A DNA stretch of 52,505 bases, from contig BJOX01000194.1 in NCBI GenBank assembly GCA_009731375.1, positions 85,066 to 137,570 on the forward strand. The letters are read 5' to 3'. Shown piece after piece: positions 1 to 25,029 of the stretch. The stretch comes from Paulinella micropora (Eukaryota; Cercozoa; Imbricatea; Euglyphida). Under the pieces are notes generated by a model, which saw only the letters and a program-made list of their open reading frames with translations, was not told where the DNA came from and did no database searches. The stretch's first letter is position 1; each line of letters opens with the position of its first letter. Made by a program: the position numbers and the translations under genes.

Positions 1-1660
<1,660 letters not shown>

Positions 1661-1662
1661 CA

Positions 1663-2450
1663 TAACCAACATAACATAACATAACATAACATAACATAAC
1701 ATAACATAACATAACATAACATAACATAACATGACATAACATAACATAACATAACATAACATAATCTACATAACATAACATAACATAACATAAGTTAACA
1801 TAACATAACATAACATAACATAACTAACATAACATAACATAACATAACATAACATGACATAACACAACATAACAGAACATAACATAATATAACATAACAT
1901 AACATAACATAACGTAACATAACATAACATAACATAACACACAACATAACACAACACAACATAACATAACATAACATAACATAACATAAACATAAACATA
2001 ACATACACATAAACATAACATAAACATAACATAACAACATAACATAACATAGCATAACATAGCATAACATAACAGAACATAACAGAACATAACATAACAT
2101 AACATAACATAACATAACATAACAACACCATAACACAACATAACATAACACATAACATAACATAACACACAAAATAACATAACATAACATAACATAACAT
2201 AACACTAGTCATAACATAACATAACATAACATAACATAGCATAACATAACATAAGTAACACAACATAACATAACACAACACAACACAACACAATTCTAAC
2301 ACAGCAACATAACGAAACAGAACATACCATAACATAACATTCCACAACATCTGTCTGATCTGACCATTCCACGTTATGTTATGTTATGTTATGTTATGTT
2401 ATGCTATGTTATGTTATGTTATGTTATGTTATGTTATGTTATGTTATGGA
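1663..2450. repeat. Inverted pentanucleotide arrays (TAACA)n / (TGTTA)n
   Basis: From about 1,663 to 2,345 the sequence is an imperfect ATAAC pentanucleotide array with interruptions. After a 30-base spacer, 2,371-2,448 carries the reverse complement, TATGT. The two arrays can pair into a long hairpin. The cysteine/valine/methionine-rich open frames here are repeat translations. Confidence 0.85.
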
Positions 2451-2464
2451 ATCTTATGTTCTTA

Positions 2465-2656
2465 GACAGGCAGGCAGGCAGGCAGACAGACAGACAGACA
2501 GAAAGACAGAAAGACAGACGTAACATGGTAATTTCTGGATAATCGATGATATAATATCTACCAAAACATTGCCAGCTCAGGAAACGCTAGAAATTTCTGG
2601 ATTAACACTTCTTACTACACTCACATCTGTCCTGAGGTCTGTCTGTCTGTCTGTCT

Positions 2657-2687
<31 letters not shown>

Positions 2688-2850
2688 GCCTGCTTGTCTG
2701 CCTGTCTGTCAGTCTGTCAGTCTCAGTAGAGTCTCTCTGGTCTGTCTGTCTGGTCTGTCTGGTCTGTCTTGTCTGTCTGTCTGTCTGTCTAATCTGTCTG
2801 TCTGTCTGTCTGGTCTGTTTGTCTGTTTGTCTGTCTGTCTGTCTTTGTTG
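2465..2850. repeat. (CAGA)n and (TCTG)n tetranucleotide arrays in inverted orientation
   Basis: 2,465-2,518 is GGCA/GACA repeat and 2,634-2,845 is mostly TCTG repeat, again the reverse complement of its neighbour. The intervening 110 bases and the following sequence to about 3,190 show no recognised gene. Confidence 0.75.
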
Positions 2851-3204
2851 AAGTCATGTTTCCACTTTTTTCTATTCGGTTATCGAGAAAAACACACAAC
2901 TTCCGCAAAAGAATGCAGAATCTGCAAGCTATTTCGCACAGTCATTAGATATATGACAAAGTCTCGATTAGGCTACATTATACTGACTCGATGAGGCTGC
3001 ATCACAAAGCTGAGCACCTAATTTGAAGCCCTTTGGCTCCTATTGTCACATCTTGCCGACAGATTCACGGATAAAACAAAACTCGCGTCAAATCGAAACG
3101 TTTTGTTGTATTGACTGTACCAGGAATAGGACATGAGAAAGCGCGGACAGGTCGAACCAAGCGATTCCAGTCCAGCAGCTGCCGTATGTAAACATACATT
3201 TGTA

Positions 3205-4960
<1,756 letters not shown>

Positions 4961-4961
4961 T

Positions 4962-4971
4962 NNNNNNNNNN
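4962..4971. other. Assembly gap (10 N)
   Basis: Ten N within a TATC/TACC microsatellite. The uniform 10-N size recurs at 7,640 and 41,465, so it is a placeholder rather than a measured length. Confidence 0.95.
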
Positions 4972-5089
4972 GTCTATCTACATAGATAGCCCAGGCACAA
5001 TCAAACCAGCTGTATGCAATTTATCCTGTATGCACTCAGCCTATCCATATCCACACATAGTTAGATGGGTAGATGAATAAAATGATATG

Positions 5090-5763
<674 letters not shown>

Positions 5764-5765
<2 letters not shown>

Positions 5766-5843
5766 TGACCGTATTCGGGACAAGCTGCAGGCGGCTGGTT
5801 TGATTATTGACGAGCTGCCTGCCCCCACCCGCCAGCGAGACAG
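5764..5843 (+). CDS. Exon resembling the C-terminus of a cysteinyl-tRNA synthetase (partial gene)
   Basis: The exon is bounded by CTACAG before 5,764 and a GTGAGA donor at 5,844, and reads [20 protein letters not shown] after an initial Thr. Cysteinyl-tRNA synthetases (bacterial and organellar type) end with a conserved element of this form: a D-x-I-R-D-x-L start, a GI/GL-hydrophobic-D core, then a short basic tail. The length (26 codons plus 2 bases) and phase are compatible with an internal exon. No other exon of such a gene was recognised in the window. Three degenerate copies of the same exon lie at about 4,990, 5,163 (both reverse strand) and 5,577 (+). The identification rests on one short motif, so it is tentative. 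Confidence 0.4.
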
Positions 5844-5859
5844 GTGAGAATAATAATGG

Positions 5860-5874
5860 TATCATTATTATTAC

Positions 5875-5914
<40 letters not shown>

Positions 5915-5958
5915 TTATTATTATTATTATTTTATTATTATTATTATTATTATTATTA

Positions 5959-6014
<56 letters not shown>

Positions 6015-6015
6015 T
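5860..6015. repeat. (ATT)n microsatellite
   Basis: Nearly pure ATT repeats directly preceding a tRNA-like SINE head. The same arrangement precedes the other two SINE copies. Confidence 0.9.
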
Positions 6016-6115
6016 GGACACCGTGATAGCCCAGTGGTCAAGTTCTACCATCTGGGCCCTGTCGCCAGTTCGATTCCCGTCGGTGCCACCAGTATTTTCA
6101 TTGAACATACCGGTC
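6016..6115 (+). mobile_element. tRNA-derived SINE, copy 1 (cut by a gap)
   Basis: The copy begins GGACACCGTGATAGCCCAGT, which contains a pol III A box (TAGCCCAGTGG). About 30 bases later it has a B box (GTTCGATTCCC), followed by a CC-ACC-like tRNA end and a unique body. It is truncated by Ns at 6,116-6,237. It is identical to copy 2 over the visible part. Confidence 0.85.
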
Positions 6116-6237
6116 NNNNNNNNNNNNNNNNNNNNNNNNNNNNNNNNNNNNNNNNNNNNNNNNNNNNNNNNNNNNNNNNNNNNNNNNNNNNNNNNNNNNN
6201 NNNNNNNNNNNNNNNNNNNNNNNNNNNNNNNNNNNNN
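6116..6237. other. Assembly gap (122 N)
   Basis: Ns between two SINE copies flanked by ATT repeats; probably a collapsed tandem SINE/ATT repeat. Confidence 0.95.
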
Positions 6238-6259
6238 ATTATTATTATTATTATTATTT

Positions 6260-6525
6260 GGACACCGTGATAGCCCAGTGGTCAAGTTCTACCATCTGGG
6301 CCCTGTCGCCAGTTCGATTCCCGTCGGTGCCACCAGTATTTTCATTGAACATACCGGTCCGTCTGGAACAGTATTTTCATTGAACATACCGGCCCGTCTG
6401 GAAGTGTTGGAACTGCCCTTGCGGGGGTGTCATTAGAGCTTATCGTCAATTCTTCGTACTCCCCTCACGGGTGAGACGATGGAGGCGCATGTGCAGAAAT
6501 GCATCAGCCATTGACAGAGAAGCAC
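6260..6525 (+). mobile_element. tRNA-derived SINE, copy 2 (complete, ~266 bp)
   Basis: This is a full-length copy with a tRNA-like head (A box TAGCCCAGTGG, B box GTTCGATTCCC). The body contains two copies of CAGTATTTTCATTGAACATA, and the 3' end GACAGAGAAGCAC leads into an ATT tail. It is the same length as, and nearly identical to, the copy at 11,637-11,902, so the family was active recently. The ORFs across it are spurious. It has no coding capacity and would need LINE enzymes for mobility. Confidence 0.88.
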
Positions 6526-6581
6526 TATTATTATTATTATTATTATTATTGTTATTATTGTTATCATCATCATCATCATCA

Positions 6582-6645
<64 letters not shown>

Positions 6646-6656
6646 CATTATTACTA

Positions 6657-6703
<47 letters not shown>

Positions 6704-6704
6704 G

Positions 6705-6749
<45 letters not shown>

Positions 6750-6854
6750 TCATCATCATCATCATCACCATCACCATCATCATCCTTATTCATTCAATTA
6801 TCTGTATTGTCACAGCGATGTTGGAATGTTGCGCTGGGCCATCTCGTTGGGACC

Positions 6855-6928
<74 letters not shown>

Positions 6929-6930
6929 AT

Positions 6931-6986
<56 letters not shown>

Positions 6987-6992
6987 AGTAGT

Positions 6993-7025
<33 letters not shown>

Positions 7026-7063
7026 GAGTAGTAGTAGTAGTAGTAGTAGAAGTAAGTAGTAGT

Positions 7064-7134
<71 letters not shown>

Positions 7135-7165
7135 CCAGTAGTAGTAGTATCATTGAACTATCTTT
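6526..7165. repeat. (ATT)n and (AGT)n trinucleotide arrays
   Basis: ATT repeats (6,526-6,703) change to AGT repeats (6,704-6,750 and 6,855-7,148) with an intervening island at 6,806-6,855. That island reads SDVGMLRWAISL in one frame and duplicates the start of the exon at 7,173. Confidence 0.85.
6810..6855 (+). pseudogene. Partial duplicate of the 7,173 exon
   Basis: TCACAGCGATGTTGGAATG matches TGACAGCGATGTAGGTATG at 7,167. Both continue as an open frame giving SDVGMLRWAISL with the same upstream AG. This copy runs into AGT repeats after 14 codons, so it is an exon fragment. Confidence 0.6.
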
Positions 7166-7172
7166 GTGACAG

Positions 7173-17057
<9,885 letters not shown>

Positions 17058-17058
17058 C

Positions 17059-17059
<1 letters not shown>

Positions 17060-17094
<35 letters not shown>

Positions 17095-17154
17095 ATCGAT
17101 ATCGCGATAGATCGATCGATCGATCGATCGATCTATCTATCGATCTATCTATCG

Positions 17155-17213
<59 letters not shown>

Positions 17214-17217
17214 CATC

Positions 17218-17270
<53 letters not shown>

Positions 17271-17612
17271 ATATCTATCTATCTATTTATCTATCTGTCT
17301 GTCTATCTATCTAAGGAACTGTCGGACCTTATTGGCGCGTCAGTGTAGAAAAGAAGACTAGATCTATCTATCTATATTCTATATCAAAATTATATCATAA
17401 TTATCTATCATATCTATCATATCTGCCATATCTACCAAGATATCTTATCTACAGGATCTATCTACATGATCCATGATCTATCTACATAATCTATCTCCAT
17501 AATCTATCTACATAATCTACCTACATAATCTGTCTACATATCTACATAATGTATCTACATAATCTATCTGCATAATCTATCTACATAATCTATCTTATCT
17601 ATCTTATCTATC

Positions 17613-17691
<79 letters not shown>

Positions 17692-17700
17692 AACAGAGGC
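17060..17700. repeat. TATC and ATCTACATA arrays downstream of the anoctamin stop
   Basis: TATC repeats (17,060-17,310 and 17,605-17,690) and an irregular CTACATAAT repeat (17,450-17,590). A degenerate copy of the terminal exon is embedded at 17,314-17,361. Confidence 0.85.
17314..17361 (+). pseudogene. Duplicate of the anoctamin terminal exon
   Basis: It reads [15 protein letters not shown] followed by TAG, against [15 protein letters not shown] followed by TAA in the real terminal exon (to 17,057). It lacks the first half of the exon and an acceptor. Confidence 0.7.
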
Positions 17701-17712
17701 GGTAGTGCTTCA

Positions 17713-19003
17713 TCGCTACCCAAAAGAACATTCCATCACAGACCGCAAAGACAGGGTTTTAGAATTAGCTGCTGAGACAATACTTGAGACAACCACAGTG
17801 CATGACATGGACAAAGCCATGCAAGGGTGCTTCCTTCGTTTTGAAGACGCATGCCCCTTCGACCTCTCCTGGGCTCGCCTCATCGGAACCCGTAATCCCC
17901 GTTTAATCTCTTGGGTCATCAACGCAAGCACAAACTCGGTTATTACCCCCGACCTTAGACGTCTGTGGGGAATCATTCCCAACAACAAGTGTGCCCTCTG
18001 TTCTGGTCAAGCACATCTATGCCACATCCTCTCCGGTTGCCATGTTGCCCTCAAACAAGGCCGCTATACCTGGCGTCATGACTCTGTGCTCTGCACTATT
18101 GAAGCTCCCCTTCAAAAACACATCGAGAGCCATAACAAACGCTCCCCTATAGACCAAAATGAATCAAAGTCTATGTTTGTGAAAGAGGGCGAGCAGAAGC
18201 CTAAGAGACAGTCATTTCATCGACCATCCCTGCTTGACACTGCAAACGATTGGCAACTCCAAACCCAATACACCGGTTCTGAGCAAGCCTTTCCTGTCCA
18301 CATTTGTGTCACTGACCTCCGCCCCGATATCGTTGTCTGGTCACTGTCTACCAAGATATGTATTCTGATCGAGCTCACGTGCCCGGTCGAGGAAAACATC
18401 CTTGACGCACGAGCCTACAAGACCAACCGATACAATGAGCTCAAATCTCAAATCGAGGACAACGGATGGACCTGCCACCTTCGACCAATCGAATGCGGGG
18501 CTCGCGGCATGGTATCGTTCTCTGTTCATCGATGTTTCCGCGCCTTGGGTTTTTCCCATCCCCAATCCAAATCCCTTTGCTTCAAGCTATCGTCCTGCGT
18601 AGCTCGTTGCTCTTTTGCGATTTATCGCTCCTGTGCAGTCAAAAATTGGACTAATCTTCCTCTAGTCCGTATCGGTGACTGCATTCCGTCATAGCCGTCC
18701 AGTGTTGCATAGCCCGGGCTAGGTCCCTTCGGGGGTTTAGGCCTCATACAATGTCATCATTGTAGCTTGCGCAAGCTTACGGTGCTCAAAACACTTGGAC
18801 TAACGGCTTCCTTTTCTTTCCCTTCTTCCTTATCCTCCCCACTCTCCATTCCTAGATTGCCTTTTTCTTCAACGTCCTCCTCTTCTTTTTTCCAGAACAC
18901 AGTCTACCCGTGATTCCCATCCCGGACACATGCACAGTACACAAATTATTGTTTGATGTGAAACTGCGTTCCTTTGCAAGGACTACATTCCTTTTCGACA
19001 TCT
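17713..19003 (+). mobile_element. 5'-truncated RLE-type LINE, copy 2, with target-site duplication
   Basis: The coding part (to 18,694) is about 97% identical by eye to copy 1. It lacks four codons (KKMF) near the end. It has the same CCHC knuckle (CALCSGQAHLCHILSGC) and RPDIV / ELTCPVEE endonuclease residues. The 3' UTR runs through a GCATAGCCCGGGCTAGG segment to about 19,003. The flanks AAACAG(AG)GCGGTAGTGCTTCA, preceded by TATC repeats, occur immediately before 17,713 and again at 19,004-19,040. This is a target-site duplication of roughly 20-35 bp that marks a true retroposition. Confidence 0.85.
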
Positions 19004-19040
19004 CATCTATCTATCTATCTAAACAGGCGGTAGTGCTTCA

Positions 19041-20975
19041 GACGTATCATTTACTGCTTCTAGGCAGATAATTCACACATATCCGTTCGAGTCTGCATCA
19101 ATACGTCAATCTCAGAGTGTCAAGGACTTGCTTTCATCTCCTGACCAACTCGGGATTTTAAATCAGTTTGCAATACCACAATCTATTCCAGAGAATGCTG
19201 ACTTATCTCTATTGCTTGCCAAGACAACACTGGACGTAAGTCTGACTTCCAAACTTTTCCTGCGTCTACCGCAAAAATCTGCAGTTTACACTATGGAGCT
19301 TATCAATCAATTGATACTCAACACTGATGCAAGAACGAGCGATGCAAAATTCGAAACCGCTTGATGCACAAAATCAATCAGTTCCAGTTCCAGCATAACA
19401 CATCCTTGCTCTGCATGCAAGAATTTACACATGATAAATGCAGATCGGACTAGAATTTCCAACAACGTTTATGTCTGACGGGGCTGAGCCGCTGATCCCT
19501 GTGAATTGCCCCGGCCTGACTAATATCGATGGAAGGGTGCAGAGAACTCTTTGCAACAGTTGATTGATCATTACTTTCATACTGACTTCCGTGAGAAAAA
19601 ATGTTTAAACTCTGCTTGCACATCATAATATTAATGTTCAAACAGCTGCTACAAACTTAATCATGGATGGAGGCAAGAACACAGAACCCAAGTGGCTTGT
19701 TTTGTCTATTTCTCGCTTCTTAACTAATCAGTCTGCTGTGCCTACATTCATTAAGAGATCCCTTCAATTTTCATCATCTGTCAAAATTCCTTTTTCCAAA
19801 ATCGTGATAGATGGCAAAACTCACATGCAAAAACTGGAGCATCGCTCAGTCACTTATCTTCATGAAGGACAAATGTGTTTCTGGGGTGAAGATAATGTGG
19901 TTTGACATCGACGACCCTGACGCTAAGCCGGATTCAACCTCTTGATCTTGAAACTAAATCCAGCGCTACGTACGTTGTCCTTTTGAGAAGACTCATAATT
20001 TGAACATGATGATGCCAAGCTTTCAACCTCATTTTCCCTCACAGTTCCTTCCTCTTCCTTGTCATCTTCCTCCGGCTCATCCTGTTCCTCGGGGCCGCCT
20101 CGTCAGCATCTTCAGCTTCGACATCGTCCTCCTCATCATCATCTTCTCCCGGGCTCTTCACCTTCAATACAGCCTCCTACTTCCGACTCCATCACAGTCA
20201 CGTTCTGTGATTCCTGGCCCCCGACAAAAGATATCAGATGATAGTATAACATGGATTCTTCGACTGCCGCTGCTTGCGACTGAATCAACAGCAGAGATAT
20301 ATATTAAGTTTTTCGGTCACAACTCAAACAGATCACTGTTCGTTCAAACCGTGACTTGCCACTTCCTGGCAGCAACAAAAAGACTGCTCTAATGACTATG
20401 CAATTTTTGCTGTTGCGTATGCGGTTTCTCTAATTTTTGGTCGTGATCCCACAACGGCAACATATCGAGAGTCCCACGGTAGTTCCAGCGCTGTGATGAG
20501 AAAACATTTTTTAAAATAGTCTCTTTTTGAAGGTCGGATGCTAAGTATTAATAATATGCTTCTAACATTTTTCTATACCCACTCGCTAATACACACAGTA
20601 AATACTAGTTTTGAAGTGCTATTACTAGTTTTGAAATGCTATTAGCTTGGAATTAAATTTTTTGTATTATTAATAAATTTTTTCAATACAGTTGAAAATT
20701 TATTCTACTTTTTATTGAGGCACGTGTCTTGTACCTACAACGCCGGCGCAAACAACATCGAAACGGTTGTAACTTGTTCGCCGTCAAATTTAAAAAAAAA
20801 AAATCACTTATATTTAAACAAACTGTTTAATATTTATATAACCTTTATGCAAATTTTTATTCAGGTTCAACCTTTGAGAAACGAAACACTTGCAATTGTG
20901 TTGAATTAAAAGACCATTTTAACAACATGACAAAATCTTTGCAAATAGATAAACAAATATGCATACTGATATATG
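19041..20975. other. Non-coding or degenerate host DNA
   Basis: No convincing exon, tRNA or transposase domain was recognised. Two short open frames (19,128-19,364 and 19,663-19,905, +) have non-repetitive composition and could be remnants of a transposon or of an unknown gene, but they show no motif that I recognise. The region becomes AT-rich after 20,400. Confidence 0.5.
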
Positions 20976-20977
20976 TA

Positions 20978-21255
20978 TTACTGGGTACATTCAAGTGTCA
21001 AACTCTGCCAGCGAATTTGAGTTAAGGGTCAGATTTCAGATTAGCGGTCGGATTTTAGATTAGTGGTCAGAATTCAAATTAGTCAATTTAACGGTAATAT
21101 TTCGCAAAAATTATGCAGATTTTGCGGACGGATATAGCAGTTAAATTGAACTAATTTGAATTCTGACCACTAATCTGAAATCTGGCCGCTAATCTGAAAT
21201 CTGCCCCTTAACACAAATTCTATGGCTGAGTTTGACACTTGAATGTACCCAGTAA
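20978..21255. mobile_element. Palindromic (foldback) MITE, TA-flanked
   Basis: The left arm begins TTACTGGGTACATTCAAGTG and the right arm ends with its exact reverse complement. Pairing continues inward through the ATCTGAAAT / GCGGTC and GAATTC segments, so nearly the whole 278 bp is one imperfect inverted repeat with a short loop near 21,110. A TA dinucleotide lies outside each end, as expected for Tc1/mariner-type insertion. It has no coding capacity. Confidence 0.82.
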
Positions 21256-21274
21256 TATGTAAATATTTGTACAA

Positions 21275-22030
<756 letters not shown>

Positions 22031-22039
22031 GACATATTA

Positions 22040-22475
22040 ACATTAATGTCAAAAATCTACGATAGGCCTGAACGACCCATTGCCTTTTTGTCCCTGGTGG
22101 GCCGACCCTGTAAAAATTGCCTTTTTGCCCTGGCGGACCGACCTGGTTACCGTTACCTTTTCTTACCCACAAAGTGGCACTAGTTGCACGGCCGGCCCAG
22201 ACCACGCAAAATGGCATTTCCCAGCGAAAGTGGCATTTGTGGCACGGCCGGCCCGATGCAGGAAAAGTTGCATTTTACAGTGAAATTTCAGCATTCGCGT
22301 ATCACTGCTTGTTTCGGCAATATCACATGCAAAATTGGCATTTCACAGGGGAATTTCTGCATTTGCGTATCACTGCTTGTTTCGGCCATATCACATGGGA
22401 AAAATGGCATTTCCCGGGGGGATTTCGGCATTTGGCGCAACATTGCCTATTTCGGCCATATCACCTGGAAATTTC
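22040..22475. promoter_or_regulatory. Viral non-coding region with TGCCTTTTTGTCC and GGCCATATCAC motifs
   Basis: It contains TTGCCTTTTTGTCCCTGG near 22,080 and a variant near 22,119. Three GGC(C/A)ATATCAC motifs near 22,316, 22,384 and 22,455 each lie about 15-25 bases from a TGGCATTTC motif. The same two motif families recur in the gene-free interval at 27,285-27,545 in front of the replicase gene. No reading frame here is credible. The role (origin, promoter or end sequence) is inferred only from the sharing. Confidence 0.55.
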
Positions 22476-22480
22476 GGCGG

Positions 22481-23430
22481 GTGGCACCTGCCAGAACCCT
22501 GCCAGGTGAGAGTATTAGCGGAGAGTAACGGACAAGGTGTGGGTTCTGACAAAGCGGGCTCCGGTGCCACCTGCCAGAACCCCGCCAGGTATGAGTATAG
22601 CGGAGCGTAACGGACAAAGTCTGGGGTTCTGACAGGGTGGCACCACCACGGAGAAAAAAAGAGGGAGGAGGAGGGGGCCCCCCTGTGCCCTGGCATCAGG
22701 TGGCACCCAACCAGAACCCTGCCACGTAAGAGTATAGCGGAGAGTAACGGACAATGTGTGGGGTTCTGACACGGTGGCACCCGCCCCTGATGCCACGGCC
22801 CCGGGGGACCCCCCCCACCCCTCCCCTCTTTTTCCCCCGCGGTGGTGGTGACTGTCAGAACCCCGACACGTATTGTTATAGCGCAGCGTAACGGCCCAGG
22901 TGTGGGTTCTGACACAGTGGCTCCGGTGCCACCTGCCAGAACCCTGCCAAGTATGATTATAGCGGAGAGTAACGGACAAGGTGTGGGTTCTGACAAGGTG
23001 GCACCACCAGAAGGAAAAAGAGAGGGGGGAGGGGGGGGCCCCCTGTGCCTTGGCATCAGGTGGCACCACACCAGAACCCTGCCAGTTATTGTTATAGCGG
23101 AGCGTAACGGCCAAGGTGTGGGGTTCTGACAGAGTGTGCTGTGGTGGCCCCTGCCAGAACCCCGCCAGCTAGGTTTATTTATATGGTAAATAAAAGTTGC
23201 TCAGGTGTGGGTTCTGACACGGTGGCACCGAGCACCGGAAATTTCAGGTGGCCTGTCAGAACCCCTCCAGCTAGGTTTATTTATATGGTAAATAAAAGTG
23301 GCTCAGGTGTGGGTTCTGACAAGGGGGCACCGGCCACCGGATTTTTCAGGACGCGGGAGGAGGAGGGGGCCCCCGCTGCCAGGGTACCGACAAAGACGCC
23401 GCCGGTGGCACCGGCCAGAACCCCTTCATT
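22481..23430. repeat. Eight compound inverted-repeat cassettes (viral)
   Basis: Each ~70-85 bp unit has the order TGGCACC, CAGAACCC, a core of ~40 bases, GGGTTCTGAC, GGTGGCACC, so that outer and inner elements are reverse complements. Units start near 22,481, 22,563, 22,699, 22,855, 22,924, 23,059, 23,142 and 23,252, with a ninth half unit at 23,409. In units 1-6 the core reads TATAGCGGAGNGTAACGG. In units 7-8 it is replaced by TTTATTTATATGGTAAATAA. Spacers carry G/C runs (GGAGGGGGCCCCCC). The long frames across this region on both strands follow the repeat and are not taken as genes. Confidence 0.8.
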
Positions 23431-23569
23431 TAGCCCTTGTGTCCTTGGGCGGTGCTTTTCGTGTTGATTTGGAGTGGTTTCTCTTAAAAGATTGTTTGTG
23501 AAAATGATGTTTTCGTGTTGTACGCGTCTCTGCGAGTTCGAATCATCAAGCAGATCGAAAAAAGCTTAA

Positions 23570-24975
23570 GGATTGACTGAGAACGGTCACTTTGAAAACC
23601 GTAGTTTGTCCTATTTTTGCCTTCTTTGGCTAAATTTTTGGTCGCCTTTCCGTAGGTATTCGAGGCCATATGTATATATATTCTGAAAGCCCGTACCAAG
23701 ACTTACACAAATCGCTAATTTTTACACACACAGCGTCAAAATTGACTGAGAACGGTCGCTTTGAAAACCGTGCTCTGGCCCTGCCGGTCCCGTCCGGAAA
23801 AAGTGACATTTCACGATGTCCAGGCCTAACGATAATTATTTATTGATGGGAAAAATACTGGTAGCTGGTGGCACTGAACGCCATTACCACAATTTTAGAA
23901 CCACGTGATTTTGGGCATGTGCCAGCAATGTTTCCGGTGGGTTTTCTCAGAAAGCTGTCGGCACTGTCGGAACAAGACCCTTGATTTTTTGAGTGTGTTT
24001 TTGATCAACTTCCCATGAATTTATGATAGCATATGTATATATATTCTGAAAGCCTGCATTGAGACGCACACGAATCACTCATCTCCACACACACAACGTC
24101 AATATTGACTGAGATCCATCCATTTTTGTCTTTTTGGCCTAAAAATACGTTTTTGGGTTGTTTTGTGGTGTTTTGATGAGTTTTCTTTGTCTGTTAGTGT
24201 GTGTGATTGTTGTTTTCGTGTTCTTTGCATTTCCGCGAGCTCGAATCTTCAAACGGTTCGAAGAAATCTCGCGGATTGACTGAAAACGATCACTTTGAAA
24301 AAAGTATGCCATTTCCCCTTTTTTCAATTTTTGGCTAAGTTTTTGGTCTGCTTCCCGTAGGAATTCGATGCTATATGTATATATATTCTGAAAGCCCGCG
24401 TCGAAACGCGCACGAATCACTCATTCCCACACACAAAACGTCAATATTGACTGAGATCCGTCCCTTTTTGTCTTTTTGGTCTAAAAATGCGTTTTTGGGT
24501 TGCTTTGTGGTGTTTTGACGAGTTTTCTTTGTCGGTTAGTGTGTGGGATTGTTGTTTTCGTGTTCTTTGCGTGTCCGTGAGCTTAAATCTCCAAAGCAGT
24601 CCTGACACTTCTGGGATATTGACTGAGATCCATCCGTTTTTGTCTTTTTTGGTCTAAAAATGCGCTTTTGGGCTGCTTTGTAGTGTTTTGGCGAGATTTC
24701 TTTGACTTTGTGTGTGTATGATTGTTGTTTTTGTGTTCCTTGTGTGTTCACGAGCTCAAATCTTCAAACGGCTTGACAAAACATTGAAAACTGACTGAAA
24801 ACGAACACTTGAAAAAATAGGCTAACCTATCATTTTTTTTCATTTTTTGACCAAGTTTTTGGTCGACTTCCTTAGGTTTACAATGCAATATCTATACATA
24901 TTCCAGCAGCCCGCATCGCAAGGAATCTAACACCACAAGAATTACGCATAAAGCTTGCAGATTGGCTGAGCTAGA
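23570..24975. repeat. ~171-bp phased repeat array upstream of the first viral gene
   Basis: ATTGACTGAG or a close variant occurs at 23,572, 23,741, 24,104, 24,275, 24,446, 24,618, 24,790 and 24,961. Six of the seven steps are 169-172 bp and one is 363. Two unit types are mixed: one carries an ATATGTATATATATTCTGAA segment (23,668, 24,031, 24,372, degenerate 24,883), the other GTCTTTTTGG-CTAAAAATGCGTTTTTGGG and GTTGTTTTCGTGTTC. No gene was recognised. The last unit runs into the leader of the gene at 25,030. Confidence 0.8.
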
Positions 24976-25029
24976 CTCTTTCAAAGTTCAGCTTTTTCAG
25001 CGTTTTTGGGTGTGTGTGTGACAGAGTGC

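Noticed and set aside
6016-6090. Functional tRNA gene
   Set aside because: A and B boxes are good, but the acceptor stem pairs poorly and the same sequence is the head of a 266-bp repeated element.
22391-23129. ORFs of 95-226 aa on both strands in the cassette array
   Set aside because: They simply follow the inverted-repeat cassettes, with the repeated peptide (SEPTPCPLLSA or RTLPGR types) arising from the repeat. A coding role would need conservation between frames.
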